Source: Plasmodiophora brassicae
Taxonomy: Eukaryota > Endomyxa: Phytomyxea > Phytomyxea > Plasmodiophorida
NCBI GenBank assembly: GCA_036867785.1
Contig: CP145415.1
Span: forward strand, 868,001-932,000
DNA length: 64,000 nt
Direction: 5' to 3'
Below the pieces are notes generated by a model, which saw only the letters and a program-made list of their open reading frames with translations, made no database searches and was not told the origin of the DNA. The position numbers were made by a program, and so were the translations under genes. Shown here piece by piece: positions 10,565-19,682 of this stretch; position 1 is the first letter of the stretch, and each line of letters opens with the position of its first letter.

Positions 10565-13500
10565 TCATGCCTGTGTCATCAGTGGCTGACTAACGCGAGA
10601 GCTGCTGGGCGTGGGAAGAGGCCGTTGCCGCTGACGATAAGACGGCGCCGTATGGTCAATGACGCCAGGATGCGCGTAAGCGTACACAGGAGCACTCCCA
10701 TGGGATGCATACACGGGAGTCGACGAGGCCGCTGCAGGCGAGTGCGAGTAGGCCGCAGTCATGTACACCCCCGAAGCGGACACGACCGGGAACGATGCAT
10801 GTCGGCTGTCTGCACCGACCTTGCGTTGCACGCCAGACGACGAAGGAAGATCGCGGCTGTACTCGCTCGAGTCTGCAGCGCCATTCTGTAGGTCCCCGGA
10901 GGTCTCCGTCTGCCGGAACGGCATGAACCGGTTGACGTATCGCTTGGGACGGTCGAACTTCATCATCGAGATCTGCAGGTTCGATAGCGGGCCCTCGACT
11001 AGGGTCCCGCATTGCTTGAAGTGGTGCAGCAGGTTATTCCACAGCACCGAGCGAGAAAGAACGCGCGGATTCCCGAGAACGACAAGGCCATACTTCGCCC
11101 GAGTAAGGGCCACATTCAGACGCCGAGGGTCGTTGAGGAAACCGATACCCTGTACAGCAACACACTGTCAGCACGCGCTGTACCACAGGTATTGCACGCG
11201 CGAACGGACCTGTGCCTCATTACTGCGCACACTTGACATGATAATGTAATCCTTCTCACGCCCCTGGAACGCATCCACGCTTGCGACTTCGATTGCTTCG
11301 TAGAGGCTCTTACGAAGAGGACCGCTCCTAACCATGTGCGTGACAATGAACGAGCGTTGCCCTTCATAAGGAGTTATGACGCCGATCTGCAGCGATGTGT
11401 GATCAAAAGAAGAACAGTAACCAAGATCGTCATTTAAAAGCGTACCTGGCTTGGTGAACAACCGTTGTTCATGAACGTGGTGACTAGCTTCTCGACCATC
11501 GCCGCTTCGATGCGGTTCAGATAGGACGTTCCACTGGACGACAGCTCTTCTAATCCATTGGCTGCGTAGAACATCATAGGCGTATCGGGCGCGGGCCATG
11601 GGAACGACACTTCGAGCTGAATCCTCTGCTGGTGGGTCACACCATTCTGAAGACTGCCTTCATAGAACGTAGTCGAGGGGAATAGCGATAAGCAGGGATG
11701 CATACGATACTGGACCTAATTATTCTGACGTTACACAGGACAGTGCGAAACTGTTGACAACAGAAGAAGTACCTGCAAACGAATGGGACGGATTCCCAGA
11801 AGGATAAGGCGCTCGAACAACGACCGGTCAAAACCGGCGCCGGCAGCCTTCTTGCACATAACAACAGGGCCAAGCTGACAGTGATCACCGACAAGCACGA
11901 TCTGCTTAGCACCGCGTACAATAGGGATCAAGCATTCCGGTTCGGTGGCCTGGGTTGCTTCGTCAATGAGAACCTGTCGGAAGCGAAAGTTCTTCAGGCG
12001 GGGATCTCCAGACCCCGCACAAGTACAGCAAATAACATCAGCGTTCTGCAGAATGTCGCGTTCAGCCATGCGCTTGAGATGCTTAAATCGGTTTTCATCG
12101 CGACTGGACAGTTCCCCGAGCTGGTCTTTCAGCAGCGTAAGCTTGTGCAGCTCGTTATTGGATTGGGCCGCCAGCGAGCGAACAAGATTATGTAGAGTCA
12201 GGAACTGGACCGACGTGTCGACGCTTTCGCGTGATTTGGCACAAAGTCGCACAACCTAGATAAAACGCATCAGAGACGGTCACGCGCATATGTAATGAAG
12301 AACCCTTGTACCTTAAGACCAGTCTGATGGATTTTCTCCGCTAGCTGGTCGACAGCGATGTTGGAAGGGGCGCAGACGAGAACTTGCCCGGCCGACTGAT
12401 TGCGTTGCGAAAGTTGGTACACAATCGTCGCGGATGTGACGGTCTTGCCAGTGCCGGGAGGGCCCTACCGTTCCGTCAGCGATATGCAAGAGCTAAGCAC
12501 CACCTAAAACAAACCTGAATCAGGCTAAGCGGCTTCTGGAGTACCTCCTTGACGGCAGCGGTTTGGGACGGATTCAGGTTCGGGATGTTCGGAGCCGAGA
12601 AGTCGGTGGGAAGCGCTGCGCCGCGTACTGTTTGCGGTTCCACATCGTGGCCGAGAATCAGGTGGAAGAGGTACCCAGTCAGCGAGTACTCGTCGACGAC
12701 GAACCTCTTGAGTGCCATATGCATACGCTCAAACGACGTCGGCTTCCAAACAAAGTCGACGCTGAAGCCAAACGTTTGGTCCGTCGGCGCATCCTTCTTC
12801 GATTTGAGCTCGAGGACGATCTCTTCGTTCAGAGTGATCTGAGTGACCTGGCCGCGACATTCCCAGGGACCTCTCGCGCCATCTCCAGGGTAACGCAGCA
12901 GTAACTCATCGCCAGGGACAACCTTCAGCTCTGGACCATCGCGGCGAGGAAGCTGGAAGTACACTGAAACTACATTAGACGATACACACGACGACAGACT
13001 CCGCAACGTCACATACCCAGAAGTTTCGTGTTGAGGCCAATGTCCCATTTGACGTTGATCCCATGCTGCGTTTGCGATTCCTTCATGCGACGATCGTAGT
13101 CGGCTTCCAGTTTGATAAGCGCATCGAACACGCGCTTGTACTGGTGCGCGTCCGAGTACCGGACCTGTACGGGTTCGGGTTCGTCATCCAGCCCAGGCTT
13201 CTCGAGATCCGCAAGCGTCGCATCGGGATTCGTCTGCCGAAGCTCCTCGAGTTTGCAGATCTGCTGAGTCGTAACCGTCCGAGCCATCATCATCTCCTGT
13301 TACGTACGAGATCAATATGCACATCCCCGGCATTACGCATATGGGCAAATTCGGACCTGTTCGGATGGGACCTGGACGAGCCAGGACAAGAACGATCGGT
13401 CATTGATCAGAGGAAGCCACTGGTCGACGTCCCAGTTCATGTCTTTGACCGACGACACGTTTAGGCAGGGTTCTCGGCATAGAAGCACGACCACAGATTC

Positions 13501-13938
13501 CTGTACGAAGCATAAGACACCGGGACAAGCACAGGCAGATCAACATGACCCAACCTGCTTCGCAGGAATGAAGCCCAGGATGAACACATTCGTGCAGGAG
13601 CAGTTGTAACATTCCAATGCGGTATCTCCAAGCGGCGAGTCTCGATGGAGCGATACGCGCTTGTGCTTGGACCGCACCAGGTGCGATATAATGTGGCTGC
13701 CAGACGACGAGCCGCGCCCATTACAGAACCACTTGTTGCACGTCCGGCACTTCACGACGCAGGCCGGGTTGTGCACGCCACAGTAGCTGCACGCATGCTC
13801 GGGCAGCGGCTTCCCGCTCCCGTAATCATCGTCTTCGTCGTCCTCGAACTGCAGGGCGCCGACGGCGCGCACGACATCGTCGGCGCGCTCGTCGAACTCC
13901 AGGAAGCTCAGGTCGTGGTGATGCTGCAGGTCGTCCAT
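10565..13938 (-). CDS. UPF1: UPF1 RNA helicase (nonsense-mediated decay)
   Basis: ATP-dependent SF1 RNA helicase, central to nonsense-mediated mRNA decay. About ten exons. The N-terminal CH zinc domain is clear ([42 protein letters not shown]). It is followed by the 1B/stalk region, motif I GPPGTGKT, motif [45 protein letters not shown] and [10 protein letters not shown]. The C-terminal tail is short and rich in Ser, Pro and Tyr, with an SQP-type ending. The start is set at ATG 13938 just before the acidic segment. A spliced extension to ATG 14062 is possible. Motif I lies immediately after an intron. Confidence 0.95.
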
Positions 13939-14180
13939 GACCTCACGCACTAATTTGACAACTGACCCGCGCGCGGTCCGCACTCCGCCCCGCCGGGCAT
14001 ATCCAGTCAGGAGGAGGGACAGCTGCCGAGACTGAGTCGCTTTCGGCCGTTGTCCCAGCCATGATGGAGACTCTCCGGGCACTGTATCAATGGTTGGGGA
14101 ATTGATTTTATAACGACAACGTCAGTGAACCTCATGATATGTCCAACGACCTCGTCCCGCGTACGGGTCGTGGATCCCTA

Positions 14181-14324
14181 TGGTTATCACATCTTCGAAG
14201 ACACGGAAAACGCCTTCAAAGAGAAGATCTCATTGGAGTACTGCTGCGCCCGGAACTGGTTACGGGTGCAGCACTCCAATGAGACCTTTTCTTTGAAGGC
14301 GTTTTGTCCCAGGAGGTGGTATCC
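14181..14324. ncRNA. Long imperfect hairpin, candidate pri-miRNA
   Basis: Core arms 14207-14252 and 14263-14305 pair over about 43 positions with one G-U pair, two A-C mismatches and one 3-nt bulge, around the 10-nt loop at 14253-14262. Pairing continues less perfectly below (14181-14206 with 14306-14324), giving a stem of roughly 60 bp. It fills the gap between the RING gene stop (14390) and UPF1 (start 13938 or 14062), both on the minus strand, so it may be transcribed as part of the RING 3' end. The geometry resembles a plant or protist miRNA precursor. A fold-back repeat or MITE-like element is the alternative; no target-site duplication is evident. The structure is certain, its role is inferred. 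Confidence 0.55.
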
Positions 14325-14389
14325 AGTGACGACACCCCGCTAGGTGCTTGAAACCGTCCTGTTGGCGGCAGGCCTAATGCTTGGAAACG

Positions 14390-15036
14390 CTAGCGGTCAA
14401 AGACTCTGATCTGGGCTGGACAAGATGTGGGCACCTGCTTCATGCAAGAGGAGTGAAAGACGTGGCCGCAGTGCATCAGCCGCGCACATTGCCCTTGGTA
14501 GATGTGGTCCTGGCAAATTGTGCATCTACTAGAAGAGGTAAAAGGTCGCTATACTTCGTAAGGCTTTGAACTTTCGATTCCAAAAGAATAGCATCACTCG
14601 GCTTTCGATCCGGTCGAGCTCTACTCGCGTTTCCGCCGGCGACGACCAGAGCTACAAACGCCGCCGCAGAGGCAGCCTCAGCCAGTTCCGAAGTGACATC
14701 AAGTTTGCCTGGGCTGCATGGAGCATAGCCTAGGTCGTATGGCGGCAGCGCTACAGCAATACAGCGTCACCGGACCTGCCCTGCGGAAGCGGTAGTTTTA
14801 ACTCACACTGGGCCGTGCACCTCGTGCTCCAGATGGGCGGAAAGGTGGGGCGATCTTCACTCCAAGTTGATTTTGAGGAGCACAGACGGCATCGGTATGT
14901 TGTTATTCTATGGCTAGACGGCGACGGAGGGCTCTCCTCCGACCGCGAGAGTGGTCTCTCTATACGGCATTGACGATAATGACCGTGGTCCCCGTTAATG
15001 GACACCTGCCCGGGACACGGTTTGACCGAAACTCAT
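14390..15036 (-). CDS. RING-H2-type zinc-finger protein
   Basis: Four exons (15036-15006, 14959-14807, 14750-14555, 14525-14390) keep frame and give 171 aa. The N-terminal half is Ser/Pro-rich with a CRLC motif. The C terminus carries a RING-like pattern CTIC...MHCGHVFHSSCM...SCP, as in E3 ubiquitin ligases, but the expected final Cys is Gln (CPAQ), so one zinc ligand is missing or lies in an unrecognised exon. The last intron is only 29 nt. The start at the first in-frame ATG is tentative. The substrate is unknown. Confidence 0.55.
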
Positions 15037-15263
15037 TTCTCCAGCATCTTCCCAAGTGGCTCGACGTCGGGCGAGAGCCCGCCAGTCAGCATGGGTTGCC
15101 CTGCGCGCGCAGTTGATCAACGTTCGCACAGCCGCACGTCCCGCACACGGCGAAACTGCGCCGGGTCTGCAGAGCCAAGCCAGGCCAGGCGGTCGTTGAC
15201 TCGAACGCAACCTGTGTGCTACCCAGGTGAAACCCGTCGGCAGGTACTTGATACTGCACTACG

Positions 15264-16895
15264 ATGGGTGGGCAGCCGGTCGTCGCTGTTGTTGTTGTTG
15301 TCAGTACTCTCGCACTGCTGTCGCTGGTGTCTGGGTCGCCAGGCGTCCTGCCGTCTGCCGGTGGACGGCAACAATCGCCGACATCTGCAAAGTTGCACTT
15401 GGCAGTGACACTGGGCCGCGTGAATGTCGTGTCGGCGCTAATCGACGAGGGCGTTGACGTCAACGCTGTCGACTCTGCCGGCAATGCCCCGTTGCACGTT
15501 GCCTGCAAACTCGGCCATGGTTCCATTGTCCGCCAGATTGTCGCAAGCGGGCGCGCCCACCTGAGCGTGAAGAACGCAGACGGCCAGACGCCATTCGGCA
15601 TCGCGCTCGCCAATTACAATTCCGCATTCCTGAGTTTGGATACCGATCGCGACCTGCTGGGCATCATTCGGGCGCTTGTGCACGCGGCTGCACCATCCGC
15701 CGACGAACGGCGATCCGTCTTCGACTGGGAAGGTTCGGTGGGATTTGAGTGGCAACGTCGCCTGGCGCTGATCCGTACGGTGGCGACCGCCGAAGACCTG
15801 TTCACCGCCATTCAGGACGCCAATGCCGACCTTGTCGAGGCGATCTGCGCCGACACAGCCAGATGGGCGAACTGGACCGACCCGACATCTGGGAACCCTC
15901 CGTTCCAGGCCGCCTTGGCGACCCTGGCCATGGATTTCGACGTCCTCGACCGTGACGTCCTCGCGTGTACCAATCTGGACATCGACGTGGACCGGTACAG
16001 CCGGCTGATGACGATCTCCCGTTACTTTGCCCGGCACCCGTTCTCGGATGTGGGACGGATGGTCGCCGTCGGGTCGTCGCGCCGCCCGCCTGTCCATATC
16101 GTGGCAATGTTCGGCACACCGGGCCTGCTGGGCGACATCCTGGATCGGCGCCCAGCCGCTGTCAACGTCGTGCACAACGGCAGGACCGCCCTGGACATGT
16201 GCGCCCTCATGGCCTACTTCCTGTTCTACGCCGACGCGGTGCACGACGACGACGCGTTCCTGGGCCAGCTGCACGCGAATCGGGACCTCCTGGTCCAAGC
16301 GCCGGGTGCCGACCTCTGGGCGTCGGACCCGCCGCTGGCGTTCGTCCTGTCGACGTCCCTGAACGTCACGACGACGTACCTGCAGCAGGCCAGGAACGTC
16401 ACGCGCCTCCTCGGTGCGCGATTCGCGCTCATCAGCGCCGACGACGACGCCGCTGCCGGCGACGCGACCGGCTGGACCGCCCTGCTGGCCGCCGCCGAGT
16501 CGGGCTACGAGGACATTGCTGCGGCGCTGATCGACGCCGGCGCCGACGTCACCGTCGCCGGGCGGATCGCCCCGCGCGAGTACGAGACGCACGTCCTGCA
16601 CGCCGCCGTGTACAACGGCGTCTCCCTCGGCTTCATCGACAGGCTGGTCTCCCATCCCGACGTCGACGTCGACGTGGCGCTCGGCGACGGGACGACGCCG
16701 TTGCGCGTCGCGCTGGAAGTGATCGGCAGCACGTCCGACGATCCCGACCACGACCTGCGCGTCATCGACCTGCTGCTGGCGCGGGGCGCGCGCCTCTGTG
16801 CCCCGGACGGGACGCCCTACGTCGCCATGCTCAACGACGCGTCGCCGTTGTTCGACGACCTCGCGCGACGGCTCGTGCGCGGGTGCCCCATCTGA
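15264..16895 (+). CDS. Secreted ankyrin-repeat protein
   Basis: A single 543-aa exon without introns. The N-terminal signal peptide has a run of valines (VVAVVVVVSTLALLSLVSG). Ankyrin repeats follow at about residues 40-105 (TSAKLHLAVTLGRVNVVSAL, GNAPLHVACKLGHG, GQTPFGIAL) and again at about 400-500 (GWTALLAAAESGYEDIAAAL, TPLRVALEV). The middle is divergent helical repeat sequence. N-glycosylation sequons (NWT, NVT) fit passage through the secretory pathway. Ankyrin proteins are usually cytosolic, so export is unusual. The function is unknown, and the lack of introns contrasts with its neighbours. Confidence 0.75.
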   Translation: MGGQPVVAVVVVVSTLALLSLVSGSPGVLPSAGGRQQSPTSAKLHLAVTLGRVNVVSALIDEGVDVNAVDSAGNAPLHVACKLGHGSIVRQIVASGRAHLSVKNADGQTPFGIALANYNSAFLSLDTDRDLLGIIRALVHAAAPSADERRSVFDWEGSVGFEWQRRLALIRTVATAEDLFTAIQDANADLVEAICADTARWANWTDPTSGNPPFQAALATLAMDFDVLDRDVLACTNLDIDVDRYSRLMTISRYFARHPFSDVGRMVAVGSSRRPPVHIVAMFGTPGLLGDILDRRPAAVNVVHNGRTALDMCALMAYFLFYADAVHDDDAFLGQLHANRDLLVQAPGADLWASDPPLAFVLSTSLNVTTTYLQQARNVTRLLGARFALISADDDAAAGDATGWTALLAAAESGYEDIAAALIDAGADVTVAGRIAPREYETHVLHAAVYNGVSLGFIDRLVSHPDVDVDVALGDGTTPLRVALEVIGSTSDDPDHDLRVIDLLLARGARLCAPDGTPYVAMLNDASPLFDDLARRLVRGCPI

Positions 16896-17149
16896 ATACA
16901 CCAGCCGTGTCGAGGCGGGCAGAGGCGGCACCATCACCCGCCCGTCGTCCCGTCGAGGGCCACCCGTAACATTAGGGGCGCCGGTTCCGGTCGGGAGCCC
17001 CCCGCCGCGCCCGGGTGTGGTGGCCACCCGACGGGAGACGGGCAGAGATATGTAACGACGCGACGTGGGACCCGTCTGGGACTGGGCACCGGCAGATGAC
17101 GCGAACAGTCGTGACATATCGCCCGACAAAGAGATCGTGTCCGTTGCCA

Positions 17150-18107
17150 ATGGTGCTGCGCTGTGGGGTGCCCCTGGCGATCCCGTCTGCGATCCCGGCC
17201 GCGGGCAGCACGCCGCCGCCCCACGTGATCTTCGGGGCGCCGGCCGACGTCGGCCCCAAGGCGACGTTCGAGCCGCGGTCGTTCCACGTGTTCGAGCGCC
17301 CTGAGGGCATCGTGGCGAAACGGCGACGCGCGCGATGCTCCCCGCGTACGCGGGTGGCCTGCCTGCCCTGCTCCATGTCGAAGTCGGCGTGCGGCGCGCA
17401 GCGACCCTGCCAGCGGTGCATTCGTCTCGACATGGTCGACGCCTGCGTAAGCGACGGGCGCGTCCAGGCGCGCGTTGCCCGCCCGCCGTCTGACGCGCGT
17501 GCCGCCCACACAGGTCAACCGGGTGCACCGGAAGATGGGGCGCCCGTCGGCATCGGTCGCGCCGGGACGACCGCCCGCGCCCGGTCGTCAGACGAGCATC
17601 GGCCCAGCGCGGCACGAAGGTTGCCCGAAGAGCGCCCCGCTGGTGGCGGTCCCGGCGAAGGCGACGGGCCGCCGGGCGACGTCCGTCTGGGAGTTGCTGT
17701 TCAACGCTCTGCTGCGACGTCCAGCGCCCGCGCTGTCAGGCGGGCACGAGGGGTCGCGACGCGTCCCGTCCCTGGACGTGCCGATCCCGATGATCGAGAT
17801 CTCGCACGCGCTGGGCGCCTGGCACATGACGGCGAACGCGACGGCGCAGGCGCTGTTCGGGATGACGGACGCCCAGCTTCGCGAGTGCATCGTGACGCCG
17901 GCGTCGTTCTCGCTGATGATGGGGCGCGACTGGAAGCAGATGGTCGACCAGGTCCGGCGGTTCAGGCGCATCGCGCCCCTGTACGTGACAGCGGTCGGCG
18001 CGAACGGCACGCCGACCTGCTGCCTGCTGGTCGTCAGCGTCGCCCGGGACGCGATCATGATCGTCCTGCACACGCAGTCGCAGGCCATGCACGTCGTCGA
18101 CGGCTGA
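17150..18107 (+). CDS. Zn2Cys6 transcription factor with PAS-like domain
   Basis: Two exons (17150-17446, 17514-18107) give 296 aa from ATG 17150; ATG 17096 is an in-frame alternative. A perfect binuclear zinc cluster C-x2-C-x6-C-x5-C-x2-C-x8-C (CLPCSMSKSAC, RPCQRC) is followed across the intron by RKMGRPS, as in fungal-type Gal4 regulators. The C-terminal domain (ISHALGAWHMTANATAQALF...VGANGTPTCCLLVVS) looks like a PAS fold. It is therefore probably a nuclear DNA-binding regulator. Zn2Cys6 proteins are common in Fungi and occur in some relatives and amoebozoans, so this gene helps place the organism. The 5' end is uncertain. Confidence 0.75.
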
Positions 18108-18132
18108 CATGGTGTCGACCTTGCGCCTTGCA

Positions 18133-18142
18133 TATCTATATA
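18133..18142. promoter_or_regulatory. TATA-like sequence upstream of the G-alpha gene
   Basis: An A/T tract (CTATATACAC) stands out in otherwise GC-rich DNA, 173 bp before the G-alpha ATG. Support is composition and position only. Confidence 0.2.
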
Positions 18143-18314
18143 CACGTGCCGGGCTCCTGTTTATTGATCGCGGCCGCTCCCGCGCTCAGCAATCCGGACC
18201 AAACGGGATCAATCCGAGTACGCCGCCCGGTTAGGCGTATACGTTTAACAGGGCACGATCGAACGTCGAGCGGCGCCGCGCTTGCGTTGGTGGGCGCCCG
18301 CGCCGTGCACATCG

Positions 18315-19561
18315 ATGGGGTGCGGCATGAGTCGCATCCACGACGATGTCCACAAGTCGATGACGGTCCTGGTGCTCGGTGGGTGCCGCCGATTTCTCGC
18401 TGGCGAACGCCTGACCGGGCAGCGTCCCCATTGCAGGGCCGAAATCGTCCGGGAAGTCGACGTTGATCAAACGGGCCCAGATGGCGTTCCGACCGCTGGA
18501 CGACAACGTCAGGCGGACGTGGGCGGCACCCGTCCGGGCCACCCTGCTCGAAACGCTTCGTGAGGTCTGCAACGTCACCCAGGAGACGGCGAAGCTGGCC
18601 CCAGCGCTGCTGACGCCGAAGCACGCGGCGTTCCTGAACAGCCTCAACATGGACCCGGGCCTGAACCAAGAAGGTTTAGAGAGCGCCCGCGTCACTCCAA
18701 CGGTAGCGAGCGTTCTGACTGGGGCGGTGCCCCACCCCGTCCAGCCGCCACGATGGTCGAGGTCATGTTCCGGAACGGCGCCATGCAGCTGTTCTACGAG
18801 ATCTCGAGAATGGAACCGTACAGCGGTGACACGAAATTGTACGCCGACGTCGGCTGTGCATGCAAACCGGGGGGAGGGGGCGCCGCCTGACATGTGCCTG
18901 GGTCCAGCGTTCGCGACGCCGTGCAACGGGCGTGTAAGCCGGATTTCATGCCGACCGACCTGGACGTTCTGCTGTGTTCGTGGAGCACCCGCGGGTTCCA
19001 CCAGACCGACGTCGCCGTCAACAGCAAATCGTACATCCGGTTCATCGACGTGGGCGGGTCCGTCGAGGAGCAGCGGAAGTGGGCGCAGGCGGCCACCTTG
19101 CAGTTCAACGAGATCATCTTCGTCATCCCATTGGACTCCGTCCTGAAGATTCTGTAAGCAGGTGTGGATCGGGAGGGAAACAGGGGGAGGGCGCTGACCT
19201 TTGGTTCAGCGCCGATGGAACGGCCCAGATCGATCAGGATCTAGGCCTGCTGCGCCGGACGTTGACCCAGCCGGGTGTCAGGGAGCGCAGCGTGTTCGTG
19301 TTCCTGACGAAGCGGGACAGGCTGGAGTCGGCGGCCACCGCCGAGATGCTGGAGGCGGCGCAGAGGGTGATCGCCAAGGAGGGCGAGCAGATGACGACGA
19401 CGAAAGACGTCGTGGCCATCGTCGAGAAGCGGATCCAGAAGATCTACGAGGAGTGCCAGGTCACGTACCGTGGCCTCTGCATGTTCGACTGCGTCGCAGC
19501 GGACAGCGAGCCCAACGACACCATAAGACACTTCGTGTCCGAGTTCCTCAACAAGTCGTAG
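18315..19561 (+). CDS. Divergent heterotrimeric G-protein alpha subunit
   Basis: Five exons (18315-18378, 18437-18673, 18745-18838, 18908-19153, 19210-19561) give 330 aa. The start MGCGMS is a textbook N-myristoylation motif with a palmitoylatable Cys3. The P-loop GPKSSGKS spans the first intron. Switch II reads IRFIDVGGS where active G-alpha has DVGGQ, so the catalytic Gln is Ser. The usual switch I Arg-Thr-x-Gly-Ile is STRGF. The guanine-specificity motif NKxD is TKRD. The helical domain and C terminus are poorly conserved. It is probably a membrane-bound G-alpha-like switch with altered nucleotide handling. Confidence 0.8.
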
Positions 19562-19682
19562 ACCATCATATGACGAACGTCAACTAAACGATCTAAGCGC
19601 GTCGAAGGGTACGAAGGTGGCATAGGTGCGAACGGGCCCGCCGAATGGGGTGCCGCGTGCATGTATTCGTCCGGGACGATCA

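Noticed and set aside
14125-14343. A 72-codon plus-strand ORF across the hairpin
   Set aside because: Its sequence is dictated by the inverted repeat and it has no splice partner or codon bias.
14751-15005. A continuous 84-codon minus ORF as a separate gene
   Set aside because: Frame-consistent GT-AG introns place most of it as exon 2 of the RING gene. The rest is intron.
15438-17615. A 725-codon open frame on the minus strand
   Set aside because: Antisense to the ankyrin and Zn2Cys6 genes and composed of Arg/Pro/Ala-rich low-complexity sequence. The sense frames carry recognisable domains.
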